IMG/VR virus record: IMGVR_UViG_3300013233_000412
Coordinates: 1-26,631 of that record
Reading direction: 5' to 3' (one strand)
Length of the DNA stretch: 26,631 bases
Source of the DNA: a virus
Position 1 is the stretch's first letter. The number at the start of each line of letters is the position of its first letter. The translations under genes were made by a program, and so were the position numbers. This document shows, in pieces, positions 16,096 through 23,448 of the stretch. Below the pieces are notes generated by a model. That model saw only the letters and a program-made list of their open reading frames with translations. It ran no database searches and was not told the origin of the DNA.

Positions 16096-17109
16096 TTATT
16101 TCATCGCCCGGAGATTCCCGGGCGATTTTGCTTCTGTGATCATTGAGTGCACCTCATGTGCCTCTTCTATATCGTCCGGTGCTGTACCCGCAGGTCTCTC
16201 CTCGTATAGGCACAGGTAGACTCTCCCAGAGCGCCTAAGCTTCTCTGCAACATTAAGTGCTGCACAGGAACCTCGACTATCCGGGTACGCCTTACCTGGC
16301 TCGTTGTCTAGCATGATGTAGTAGGGGCCGCGAAGCCTCCCTAACTGACGGACCTGCATATCCGACAGCGTAGACCCCTGGAGTCCTACTGCATCTGTGA
16401 AGCCCAGTTGCCTGAGCCATAAAGTAGATTTATACCCTTCCGTTATTATCAGAGGTGACTCCTCTAACGACGGTGAGTAGAATCTACGCGCATATATGGA
16501 ATCGAATCCATATAAGTGCTTTCTGTTATCTGGGACGTAGTTGTCCACAACGCCATAAAACTCACCTGCACGTTGATTACGTGTAGGTTTTCTGGCGTCA
16601 TACACCTTATACCGGGGAATTTGCCACTCGGTCGCTGCCCGGCCACTCACGCCAGCGAGCCTACCAAACATGTCCCTAATGGCAAAGGTGATGCGCTGGT
16701 TGGGTATGTCTGTCCCTACGTCGTGCGCGGCTAGTAGATCACCGTCGAATCCCTTAGCGACTAGGCTCTCTGGGACTCCGTCGTATGCTCCTAGTATGTA
16801 CTCAGGTAGTGTGTGCCAAGATGCTTTAGCCGCTCTGCGAGCCTTAGCCACCCTGCTCATCTCCACGCGGACTGGCATGTTCGCCATCGTCCTGTCAACC
16901 TGCTTCCTAGTCATCCCGCACACGTGGTACAGGAATCCTACAAAGGAGCCACTCTCGTCGCACGAGAAGCATATCCAGCCGCCGTAGCTGGTGTTCATCA
17001 TGAACGCTCGCTTAGAGTCGCATAGCGGGCATGTGGCACGTAATCCGTCCGCTCCCGTAGGCTTCACCCTCTCGAGGTAAGGCATCGCCAGGTCTGCTAT
17101 CCTGCTCAT
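16096..17109 (-). CDS. DNA primase (zinc-finger/TOPRIM)
   Basis: The 337-aa product has an N-terminal zinc finger (Cys27, Cys30, Cys47, Cys50; ATCPLCDSKRAF and WICFSC) as in DnaG-type primases. A TOPRIM domain follows, with LIITEGYKSTLWL (Glu224) and YYIMLDNEPGK (Asp268, Glu270). The usual DxD is DxE here. It would lay RNA primers for the phage fork. AGGTGACGC precedes ATG 17109, 3 nt after the helicase stop, so helicase and primase are made in tandem. There is no helicase domain fused, unlike T7 gp4. The start matches the expected N-terminus of the zinc finger. Confident. Confidence 0.92.
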   Translation of the reverse strand: MSRIADLAMPYLERVKPTGADGLRATCPLCDSKRAFMMNTSYGGWICFSCDESGSFVGFLYHVCGMTRKQVDRTMANMPVRVEMSRVAKARRAAKASWHTLPEYILGAYDGVPESLVAKGFDGDLLAAHDVGTDIPNQRITFAIRDMFGRLAGVSGRAATEWQIPRYKVYDARKPTRNQRAGEFYGVVDNYVPDNRKHLYGFDSIYARRFYSPSLEESPLIITEGYKSTLWLRQLGFTDAVGLQGSTLSDMQVRQLGRLRGPYYIMLDNEPGKAYPDSRGSCAALNVAEKLRRSGRVYLCLYEERPAGTAPDDIEEAHEVHSMITEAKSPGNLRAMK

Positions 17110-17112
17110 GCG

Positions 17113-18477
17113 TCACCTCCCGAAGACTACCTTCTTCTCAGATGGCTTCTTGGCGGGGGCGCCAGTAAACGCCTGAGAGGATAGCTTGGTTCCCGGAGGG
17201 GGGCCTTTTGCCTCTTCCTTCGCCTTACTCTCACTCTCCTTGACGTCGTCTAGGGAGTCTACCCAGTCTGCTCCGGCCTCTAAGAAATTCCCGAATCCGT
17301 TGCACAGCCGGCTGTCGAACGTGAACGCCAAGAACTTCTTGGCATCCCTCCCGGCATTAAGGATGAGTGCCGTCCGGTCGTTTGCGTCGTCAGTTATGAC
17401 TCGAAATCCGTAGTCTACTCTCCGGACAATCTTATCAGACCCTGCATACTCCACGGACGACTTACCCTTAGCCTTCACGCCCTCGCGATTGGCATGCCCG
17501 CACGCGATGATGGGTATCTTGAGCTTCATGGCGAGACGCTTAAAACCTCCTGCCACCTTCCCGATTACCTCGTGCTCCCGAGACTTAGACCTCATCTCCA
17601 TCTCGTCCTCGGCAACGCTCATCATGTAGTCATGGATTATAAGTCCCGGCTTCACCTCTTCGACCTTAGCGCGTACGCCGGCCATGCCTCCGTCCATCTC
17701 AGTGACTATGAGATTCTTACGAGAGTAGAGATCGTCCATGACGTCCTCTAGCTTCGTTATACCGTCGGTCGATATCTGGCCTGCCGTCAGCTCCGAGTAT
17801 GGAAGCCCTGCGCGCATGGGATACATGCGCCACGCTATCTCCTCCAGCGTCATCTCACGTGTGAAGAACAGCACGCGAATGCCTAACGACTCAAACCACA
17901 CGGCTAGGTAGCAAAGTAGGAAGGTCTTCCTGCTCTTCTCCCTACCATAAATGTAGATGAAGTTCCCGGGGCAGACTCCCTTAGAATTTTCATTCATGAA
18001 GGGCCACGGCCACGGGTATCCCATCAGTCCGTTATTCTGCCGAAGGAACTCGATGCGCCTAAGGACTTCCGCTTTATCCGAGCCTGCCACTAAGTCAGTG
18101 ACCTTCTCTTGCACCTCCACGGATAGGTTATCGGCCAGAGAGGATAGCTGCTTGCGCGCCTCCCATGGGTCCGCGTCATTCAGGTCTAGGACCTTCTTGA
18201 CTATGTCCTCTATCTCCCCGTACAGGAACCGTGACTTAAGTTCATGCGCGATGGCCTCCATGCCGTCTCCGCCTACATTATGCTCGTATCCGGGGCACAT
18301 AGAGACGAAGTGCTTAAGGCTTGGAACCTCTTGGAATTGCTCATAGTGGTTAGCTATGATGTCCCAGTAGGTCTGGGCTTCTCCTCCGAGGAATCTAGGC
18401 TTTATTCCTAGCCTAATGGCGGATGCCATATCCCGTTCCTCTAGTACGGCGCTTATTAGCGCCAGGTCGTAGTTCAT
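17113..18477 (-). CDS. DnaB-type replicative DNA helicase
   Basis: The 454-aa product has an N-terminal helical domain (about 1-125) as in DnaB, then a RecA-type ATPase. The motif-1 region is FIYIYGREKSRKT (178-185), a P-loop variant with Arg instead of the usual Gly before Lys. Walker B is LIIHDY (Asp283). GHANR (327-331) takes the place of the Q-loop region. The tail after about 400 is Lys/Glu-rich and ends in KKVVFGR. DnaB-type hexamers unwind the fork 5'-3' and recruit primase, which is encoded next. The upstream 132 nt is non-coding with hairpins. A plain AGAGAG serves as ribosome site. Confident of the family. Confidence 0.9.
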   Translation of the reverse strand: MNYDLALISAVLEERDMASAIRLGIKPRFLGGEAQTYWDIIANHYEQFQEVPSLKHFVSMCPGYEHNVGGDGMEAIAHELKSRFLYGEIEDIVKKVLDLNDADPWEARKQLSSLADNLSVEVQEKVTDLVAGSDKAEVLRRIEFLRQNNGLMGYPWPWPFMNENSKGVCPGNFIYIYGREKSRKTFLLCYLAVWFESLGIRVLFFTREMTLEEIAWRMYPMRAGLPYSELTAGQISTDGITKLEDVMDDLYSRKNLIVTEMDGGMAGVRAKVEEVKPGLIIHDYMMSVAEDEMEMRSKSREHEVIGKVAGGFKRLAMKLKIPIIACGHANREGVKAKGKSSVEYAGSDKIVRRVDYGFRVITDDANDRTALILNAGRDAKKFLAFTFDSRLCNGFGNFLEAGADWVDSLDDVKESESKAKEEAKGPPPGTKLSSQAFTGAPAKKPSEKKVVFGR

Positions 18478-18511
18478 GATTTACTCTCTCTGTAATGCAC
18501 AGCTATTCTAG

Positions 18512-18538
18512 GCGTCCGCGGACATGGACCACGGACGC
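18512..18538 (-). other. 10-bp stem, 7-nt loop hairpin in the helicase leader
   Basis: On the minus strand GCGTCCGTGG pairs with CCGCGGACGC (nine Watson-Crick pairs and one G-U) around TCCATGT. It lies 34 nt before the helicase start. No U-tract follows. Confidence 0.65.
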
Positions 18539-18569
18539 ACGGTTGGTGAGTAAGGCAGGCAGCCTAAGC

Positions 18570-18587
18570 GATCCCCTCTCGGAGATC
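18570..18587 (-). other. 7-bp hairpin with GAGA tetraloop
   Basis: On the minus strand GATCTCC pairs with GGGGATC (one U-G) around GAGA, a GNRA-type tetraloop. Such loops are a feature of stable RNA structures; it lies 23 nt after the stop of the 98-aa gene. Confidence 0.55.
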
Positions 18588-18609
18588 AAGTAGAATGCCC
18601 AAACACTGC

Positions 18610-18906
18610 TCAGGGGAAGGTTACGCCATCGCTGGTGACGGACTCCACAGATGTCTCATCATCCAACGGAATCCTCTCGCTCGATAGCATGGACACTACG
18701 TCCTGCTCGATAGACCTGCCGAGCTCTCGTAGGAGTCGCATAGTCTCTGGAGAGGACGGGGTGACGGACATCTCGCCTAGTATGAACTGCTCATGACTTA
18801 CGAGCAGTACTTTACCTAAGAGCTTCGGGTCTCCCAATAGGAGGGAGTCGCACTCCATGCGAACGCAGACCACGCTGGCGAGATTCCCCGCGTCGTAGAC
18901 ATCCAT
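18610..18906 (-). CDS. 98-aa hypothetical protein
   Basis: ATG 18906 overlaps the preceding stop (ATGA). The product starts with a beta-prone segment (MDVYDAGNLASVVCVRMECD), then VLLVSHEQFILGEMSV, followed by a helix (ETMRLLRELGRSIEQDVVSM) and an acidic tail. I recognise no family. The fold looks small and soluble. It is the last gene before the structured non-coding gap, so a leader hairpin could separate the early regulatory genes from the replisome genes. Confidence 0.55.
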   Translation of the reverse strand: MDVYDAGNLASVVCVRMECDSLLLGDPKLLGKVLLVSHEQFILGEMSVTPSSPETMRLLRELGRSIEQDVVSMLSSERIPLDDETSVESVTSDGVTFP

Positions 18907-19484
18907 CAGGAGTCCAACGTGATTCGGACGCTAGGCGCACGGGACTTTACTTCCTTGCGGTATTCCTCCACGCCCTCTAAGCCTGGCCGTGTACCGCTGG
19001 CCACGATGCGGTCTAGTGCCGCCGCGTCGACCGTCTCCGTCACTACGGATATACCGTCCACCTCCACATCTCTTAGCCAGTCGAACTTATTGAGGACAGC
19101 TGGATCGTAAGATACCTTCGTGGACACCTTTCCGATGGAGACCGCGATACCACTCCCTGACACCTTCCTGCTCTTCCTGAGCGCGGAGAGTGGCATGTTA
19201 TGGCAGAACTTCTTCAGTGACGCGGCGGCCCTCTCGACGCTCCTCTTCGCGTCTTCCAGGTCCTCATGCTCAGTCACGTACTCCTCCCGCATGCGGGACT
19301 TTATGGCATCCATCTCAGCCTTGGATGCTTCTATAACCTCCTCTAATGTCTGAATGGACGCGATCTCCTCTGCGCAGGTCAGACGCAAGTCTTCTTCTAC
19401 GTCTGCTACGCACTCGTGGCAGTCTGCCAAGTCTGCCATCAATGCCTCAAGGTCTTTCATCATCTTATCATCACTCTGTGTCAT
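18906..19484 (-). CDS. Coiled-coil protein, faintly like Mu Gam-type host-nuclease inhibitors
   Basis: ATG 19484 is chosen: GAGAGG lies upstream and the overlap with the previous gene is 14 nt. An in-frame ATG at 19514 would overlap more and lacks a site. Residues 8-95 are a long heptad-like helix pair (LEALMADLADCHECVADVEE, IQTLEEVIEASKAEMDAI). Residues 105-190 form a smaller beta/alpha domain (GIAVSIGKVSTKVSYDP, then FDWLRDVEVDGISVV, DAAALDRIVASG). This layout (antiparallel coiled coil followed by a compact C-terminal domain) is like Gam, which binds DNA ends and blocks RecBCD. Sequence resemblance is weak. If true, it would protect phage ends while phage RecA works. Confidence 0.45.
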   Translation of the reverse strand: MTQSDDKMMKDLEALMADLADCHECVADVEEDLRLTCAEEIASIQTLEEVIEASKAEMDAIKSRMREEYVTEHEDLEDAKRSVERAAASLKKFCHNMPLSALRKSRKVSGSGIAVSIGKVSTKVSYDPAVLNKFDWLRDVEVDGISVVTETVDAAALDRIVASGTRPGLEGVEEYRKEVKSRAPSVRITLDS

Positions 19485-20202
19485 CTTCACTGTCCTCTCT
19501 GTTAGGGACTTCATCGCCCCGATAAATGAATGCTGCCATGTCCGCTACTGCGAACGCCTTCTGCCATGTGTCAAACGCCTGTCTGACCGGACCTCCTTGA
19601 TTCATGTCCCAGTTCATTGCCAAATATTTAGGTGACCACGTAGCAAACGCTGTTCGCCGCACTTTCGCGTACCTGCCCTGCGTGTGTGCCTCTACGTTAG
19701 GTATAAACGGATTCTTAGCCGCCTTAGAGATACCTCCCTTCTGCGGAGACAGCGCTTTGAGCGTGGCTCCTCCGAGCAGTAGGACCACGAATGGGTCCAC
19801 TATCTCTAAGATTCCGGTGAGTCTGGGCATACACGCCGCTATCTCTTGTGCCGCTAGTGGTCGAGACTTGGTGGGGTCATCCGTCGTCGTAGCCCTACAT
19901 GCTGCCAGAGTCGTGATGAATACATCATCTGCTGAGCTCTTTAGCGAATCCAGGTAGATGTCTACTATCTCTCCTTGCGCATCGCCTAGCGGGCTGCTAC
20001 TGCTTGACGACATGGATGTAGGCGCGTCAGCTATTATGACTATGCTGGCGTCCACATTACCTTGACCGAATGCTATAGGCCCCCTAGCGCGCCCCGCTGG
20101 ATTGCATAAGCCACACCGTTCGCACTCACCCCACTTAGCGTAGAGCGCCTGCATCTTAGCTAACTTCTCCTCCTTGCGGGCCTCTCTGTCTTTACTATCC
20201 AT
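19471..20202 (-). CDS. Uracil-DNA-glycosylase-superfamily Fe-S protein with altered active site (243 aa)
   Basis: ATG 20202 has a perfect AGGAGG 5 nt upstream; an earlier in-frame ATG at 20280 lies inside the previous gene and is rejected. Features of the Fe-S (type IV and SPO1-polymerase-related) UDG group are CERCGLC (Cys27, Cys30, Cys33), FGQGNVDASIVIIADAP, VFITTLAACRA (Cys102), EIAACMPRL (Cys124) and VVLLLGG. The family's catalytic GEAPG appears as ADAPT, and the HP-containing second motif as WSPKYL, so normal uracil excision is doubtful. It may bind damaged or modified DNA or support replication. The C-terminus is acidic. It lies between the SF2 helicase and Gam-like genes. Family assignment is fairly sure; activity is not. 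Confidence 0.75.
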   Translation of the reverse strand: MDSKDREARKEEKLAKMQALYAKWGECERCGLCNPAGRARGPIAFGQGNVDASIVIIADAPTSMSSSSSSPLGDAQGEIVDIYLDSLKSSADDVFITTLAACRATTTDDPTKSRPLAAQEIAACMPRLTGILEIVDPFVVLLLGGATLKALSPQKGGISKAAKNPFIPNVEAHTQGRYAKVRRTAFATWSPKYLAMNWDMNQGGPVRQAFDTWQKAFAVADMAAFIYRGDEVPNREDSEDDTE

Positions 20203-20210
20203 TCTGCCTC

Positions 20211-21548
20211 CTATACCATCCTGAATTTGTATCCGAACCCCGTTAGGTGGTTTCGCAGCTTCCTGCACATCCCAACGCATAGCGGGATTCGTCTATCCTC
20301 TATGATTATGACGAGGAGTCCCTGCTTCCCCTCGTGCCGTCTCTGCCCCCTTCCGAGGATTTGTCTGAACATGCCCTCCCGCGCTATCGGCAGAAGGAGT
20401 AGTAGCGTATCTAGGTCACTTCGGTCTAGGCCTTCCTTGGCGATAGACGTGGACGCGAACACTAGATCTTTTCTGTACAGTGCACCATCCCTCTCCTTCC
20501 CGAGAGATCCGTGGATCTTGCTTGCCGTGTCGCCGAACTCCTCTGCGAGGAAGTCTATCTGACCCACTCGACTGGTTAAGGCGAGTATCTTACGATCCTC
20601 TTCGACCAGACCGGCAATGAGATGTATGATCTCCGCGTTCCTCTCCACGTCCTCGGACAGCCACGTGAGTAGCTTCGGGACGTTAGTAGATCCAGTAGAA
20701 TCCGAGAATGACTCCCACTCAGCGCGTGACGGAGAGGTATCTACACGGAAGAATACGACATCCGGGACAATGTCCTGCTCCAAGTTCTCATAGACCACTG
20801 GACCTATGTGGTACTTATACAGGGCATCGAGTCCGTCGTCCCTCTCGTGAGTCGCAGAAAGTCCCCAGCGTGCGCCGCGTCCTACCGCGGCGCACTCCAG
20901 GAACGTAGGCGCCCCTAAGTTGTGGACTTCGTCATAGATCACCAAGCCGAAGTGCTCCTGGAATCCCTCCGGCAAGTCGAACGACTTAGTCCGCAAGGCC
21001 AGTGTCTTCAGCATGGCTATGCACACAGGCTTCTCCCACCTAGCTACGTCCCCTCTGTAGAGTCCTATATCGCCATCAGACAGGTCAGTGAATTGCAGGA
21101 GCCTCTCCTTCCACTGAGTTAGGAGCTCCTCTGTATGAACGACTACGAGTAGCGGGACGCGCATGTCGCACCAAGCCATGATCGAGACGACAGTCTTCCC
21201 CCTACCGCACGCGAGGGACAAGACGCCGTTCACGTTTTCCAGCAGCGCTTGGTGGGCAATCTTCTGGATAGTGCCCCGAGGCTTTGCGTTGCACCTAACG
21301 TGCGTCTTCGGGAAGCTCCCTACAGGCTGGTCGTTTATTTGGAAGGGTAGGGTCTCCCACTCGTCAAACGGTATGTAGTCTCTGGGAACTATGATATGCG
21401 TCTCCGTCTCCTCGAACGCGCGCACGACTGTTCCACTGTTTAAGGTGAATGTCAGGGAACTCTTCACAGAGTCCGTCACCTTGCTCTTCGGAAGCCATAG
21501 GTAGTCTCTCCTATAGCCCTCATCTGTCTTCAATACTGGCAGCTTCAT
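20211..21548 (-). CDS. SF2 DNA helicase (XPB/UvsW-like)
   Basis: ATG 21548 has AGGAGG upstream; longer in-frame starts run into the XRE gene and are rejected. The 445-aa product has helicase motifs in order: Q-like HQALLENVNG (around 99), motif I GRGKT (115-119), motif II DEVH (206-209), motif III SAT (231-233), motif V region FASTSIAKEGLDRSDLD, and motif VI QILGRGQR (396-403). Residues 1-90 form a DNA-recognition-type N-terminal domain. Phage enzymes of this type (T4 UvsW is the known example) migrate branched DNA and help origin-independent replication. With RecA and resolvases here it would process recombination intermediates. Confident of family; specific substrate inferred. Confidence 0.9.
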   Translation of the reverse strand: MKLPVLKTDEGYRRDYLWLPKSKVTDSVKSSLTFTLNSGTVVRAFEETETHIIVPRDYIPFDEWETLPFQINDQPVGSFPKTHVRCNAKPRGTIQKIAHQALLENVNGVLSLACGRGKTVVSIMAWCDMRVPLLVVVHTEELLTQWKERLLQFTDLSDGDIGLYRGDVARWEKPVCIAMLKTLALRTKSFDLPEGFQEHFGLVIYDEVHNLGAPTFLECAAVGRGARWGLSATHERDDGLDALYKYHIGPVVYENLEQDIVPDVVFFRVDTSPSRAEWESFSDSTGSTNVPKLLTWLSEDVERNAEIIHLIAGLVEEDRKILALTSRVGQIDFLAEEFGDTASKIHGSLGKERDGALYRKDLVFASTSIAKEGLDRSDLDTLLLLLPIAREGMFRQILGRGQRRHEGKQGLLVIIIEDRRIPLCVGMCRKLRNHLTGFGYKFRMV

Positions 21549-21556
21549 GTAGCCTC

Positions 21557-21817
21557 CTATTTGCGTGATACGACCACGTAAGGCCTTAACGCCTCCGGTA
21601 TGTTTTCTCTTGCCAGACAGACACGAAGTCTGGCTACTTCGTCCTTGCCTAAGTCCAATGCCTTGGCCATGCGGATCAGCAGGTCGGGGGATGGACGCGA
21701 TAGCGACCTCTCTATGCGCCGCACATGCTCCATGGAGCACCGAGATAGGCTAGCTAACTCGGTCCTGCTCATACTATCACGCTCCCTATAGTATTTGATG
21801 AGATCTCCGACTACCAT
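21557..21817 (-). CDS. XRE-family helix-turn-helix regulator (86 aa)
   Basis: AGGAG lies upstream of ATG 21817, which overlaps the preceding gene by 7 nt. Residues 5-62 are a typical five-helix Cro/C1-type domain: LIKYYRERDSMSRTELASLS, then CSMEHVRRIERSLSRPSPDL as turn and recognition helix, then LLIRMAKALDL. The rest is a short tail. Such proteins bind palindromic operators as dimers. Here the gene is second in the early operon and 460 nt from the divergent promoter region, which it may control, for example to shift early to late expression. I could not find a clear operator palindrome. It is small and Cro-like in size; no dimerisation or protease-sensitive domain is present. Confidence 0.85.
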   Translation of the reverse strand: MVVGDLIKYYRERDSMSRTELASLSRCSMEHVRRIERSLSRPSPDLLIRMAKALDLGKDEVARLRVCLARENIPEALRPYVVVSRK

Positions 21818-22278
21818 CTCCTGCTCCTGCGCTCGCGCTGATCACTCGTAGAGAATCTACGGGAGCTGAAGAAGTATGCGACCTCCTCTCCTATGGCCCT
21901 CGCGCTAGCGGCGACGGCAACTTCCAGCATGCGGAGCCCCAAATCCTTTAGGATGTCCACTACCCCAGGAGGCTCCCACGCTACTATTGTCCCGTCTGAA
22001 TATTCTACAGGCAGGTCATATGCATACGGACGGTCTTCGGACTCTTCTCGCAGAACCCTACGTGGGGGAGCACTTCTCCTCTCTCGCTCATACCGCGGGG
22101 CCTCGTACCTCTCTCTAGTGTCTGGCCGTTCGTAGCGTCGGTCTGGACGTATGCTCTCAGAGGGTTTACTCTGAGAGTGGAAAGGGGAGTCTCCAGACCC
22201 CCTAGACTTAAACGTGTACTTGGGTGCTGGGTCAGCACCTCTCCTATTTCTTAGCTTGCGAAACAACTCATCTGACAT
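21811..22278 (-). CDS. Arg-rich, largely disordered protein, first gene of the leftward operon (155 aa)
   Basis: GGAG precedes ATG 22278. Residues 1-85 are Arg/Ser/Pro/Glu/Tyr-rich (for example RYERPDTRERYEAPRYERER) and probably disordered. Residues 100-138 (WEPPGVVDILKDLGLRMLEV, then AVAASARAIGEEVAYFF) form an amphipathic helix, not a clear membrane span. The tail is again Arg-rich (RERRSRRW). I recognise no family. First position in the early operon suggests a host-takeover or regulatory protein, perhaps RNA- or DNA-binding. The overlap with the XRE gene argues that they are made together. Confidence 0.55.
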   Translation of the reverse strand: MSDELFRKLRNRRGADPAPKYTFKSRGSGDSPFHSQSKPSESIRPDRRYERPDTRERYEAPRYERERRSAPPRRVLREESEDRPYAYDLPVEYSDGTIVAWEPPGVVDILKDLGLRMLEVAVAASARAIGEEVAYFFSSRRFSTSDQRERRSRRW

Positions 22279-22368
22279 GTGCTCTCCAGTGGATGCTGTG
22301 TTTATTTTGATGGGTTCGTGTACTTATGCGTGATAATAGGGAAGTCTTAACGAGCACTTGGAGGATTC
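22279..22368. promoter_or_regulatory. Divergent promoter region between the early operon and the head-gene operon
   Basis: The 90 nt separate two diverging genes, so promoters for both must lie here or nearby. A short inverted pair GTGCTC (22279-22284) and GAGCAC (22352-22357) brackets the region and might be coincidence. No long operator palindrome for the XRE protein is evident. Confidence 0.6.
22307..22337 (+). promoter_or_regulatory. Candidate sigma70-type promoter for the head-gene operon
   Basis: TTGATG (22307-22312) as -35 and GATAAT (22332-22337) as -10, separated by 19 nt, which is slightly long. TG directly precedes nothing canonical. A transcript starting near 22345 would have a leader of about 25 nt before ATG 22369. 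The call is weak because the phage may use another sigma factor. Confidence 0.3.
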
Positions 22369-23448
22369 ATGGGAAGCGCGACAACCGGCATTTACGATAT
22401 CTACGACGATGGAGGAGCTATCCTGCAACGCTACATCCCCGACCCGGCAGATATTCCGGAGTTCGTGAAGACCGCCGAGCGCGTAGGGCACGACGCACAC
22501 ACCAACATGTACGCCCTAGTCATGGTAGAGGATGGGAGGACGTTGAAGAAGTTTGCGACGGCGGATAGAGGGAACACTTGGCTGTCATCCCTCTACTTCG
22601 CAGAAACTCATGTTAACTTACCTGAGGACGCGCAGAAAGTAGCAGCAGCTCACCTATCTGATGCGTGCGTGGAGTTCGATATAGATCCTCCAGACATACT
22701 TATTGCTCTAGCTGGCGACGGTGTCTCATCCAACCTAGTTAGCGTTACTGGAGCGCGCCTACCTGTAAAGGTGGCATCCGCCACAGTAGAGGACTCTGAC
22801 TATGCCATAGTGCGCGAAGACGGTAGCTCGTACTACCCACTCAGGAATGCCGTGGATGTAACTACGGCCATGCACTACTTCGACGAGCACGCGAGTAGCT
22901 TCATTCCGCGGGAGCGGCGAGAGTATGCCGTGAAGGTCGCTCAGGTGGCTGAGCGTCATGGAGTGGCCATCACCGAGAAGATCTCTAAGCACGCTGGAGC
23001 GTCCTGGAATCCTGCCTTAGAGGGCCACCTCACATCTAGGTACCTGTGCCTATCGAATATGGCAGCTCCAGTAGGTATCAAGGAGCGCCTGGTTAAGCTG
23101 TCCCACGCGCAAGAGACATCTACTCCTGAGGAGTTCTCTACGGCGCTAGAGAGGTTCGATCTAGACGCGGGACTCGCCCCGCTATGGGACCGCCACCTAG
23201 CAGACCCTTGGACTGCTACGTTCGGGATCGAGAAAGAGGCGTCCACTAACAAGACTTACTCAGTAGGCGGCGCAGATGTCTCTGGAGACAGCATACGCGA
23301 TCTCGCCCGGAGGCCTAATAGGCTGGGAGATCTGTTCGGGGAGAAGGTCGCCCAGGCGTTCTCAGAGGACCCACTCGCACAATTCGAGGCCATGCCCTTA
23401 CCGCAGAAGAAGCTGATTGCCCAACTAGCGGCGGCCCCAAATGAATAG
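22369..23448 (+). CDS. 359-aa virion/head-cassette protein of unknown function
   Basis: GGAGG at 22360-22364 precedes ATG 22369. The N-terminal third is beta-prone with HTNMYALVMVEDGRTLKKFA. A central element (SSYYPLRNAVDVTTAMHYFD, IPRERREYAVKVAQVAERHG) is a helical segment I recall from phage structural or head-assembly proteins near portal genes. The C-terminal region holds LFGEKVAQAFSEDPLAQFEAM. No catalytic motif of a known protease or terminase is visible. It overlaps the next gene by 8 nt and leads a head-gene operon ending with the portal protein, so a head completion, scaffold or internal-protein role is plausible. The exact function is unknown. Confidence 0.6.
   Translation: MGSATTGIYDIYDDGGAILQRYIPDPADIPEFVKTAERVGHDAHTNMYALVMVEDGRTLKKFATADRGNTWLSSLYFAETHVNLPEDAQKVAAAHLSDACVEFDIDPPDILIALAGDGVSSNLVSVTGARLPVKVASATVEDSDYAIVREDGSSYYPLRNAVDVTTAMHYFDEHASSFIPRERREYAVKVAQVAERHGVAITEKISKHAGASWNPALEGHLTSRYLCLSNMAAPVGIKERLVKLSHAQETSTPEEFSTALERFDLDAGLAPLWDRHLADPWTATFGIEKEASTNKTYSVGGADVSGDSIRDLARRPNRLGDLFGEKVAQAFSEDPLAQFEAMPLPQKKLIAQLAAAPNE

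Larger units (their letters stand above)
18478..18609 (-). other. Non-coding gap with two hairpins upstream of the helicase gene
   Basis: This is the only gap over 100 nt inside the leftward operon; I find no credible ORF in it on either strand. On the minus strand it carries two stem-loops (18570-18587 and 18512-18538). Neither is followed by a U-run, so they are not simple terminators. Candidate roles are an RNA leader that controls helicase/primase translation, a processing site, or part of a replication origin. Confidence 0.5.

Noticed and set aside
20203-20280. N-terminal extension of the UDG-like gene
   Set aside because: The extension lies inside the helicase gene, and AGGAGG marks ATG 20202.
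21549-21740. Long N-terminal extension of the SF2 helicase
   Set aside because: It would overlap almost the whole XRE gene in another frame. A perfect AGGAGG sits before ATG 21548.
22279-22357. Inverted pair GTGCTC/GAGCAC as an XRE operator
   Set aside because: The arms are only 6 nt and lie 67 nt apart, overlapping the two ribosome-site regions; chance is likely.
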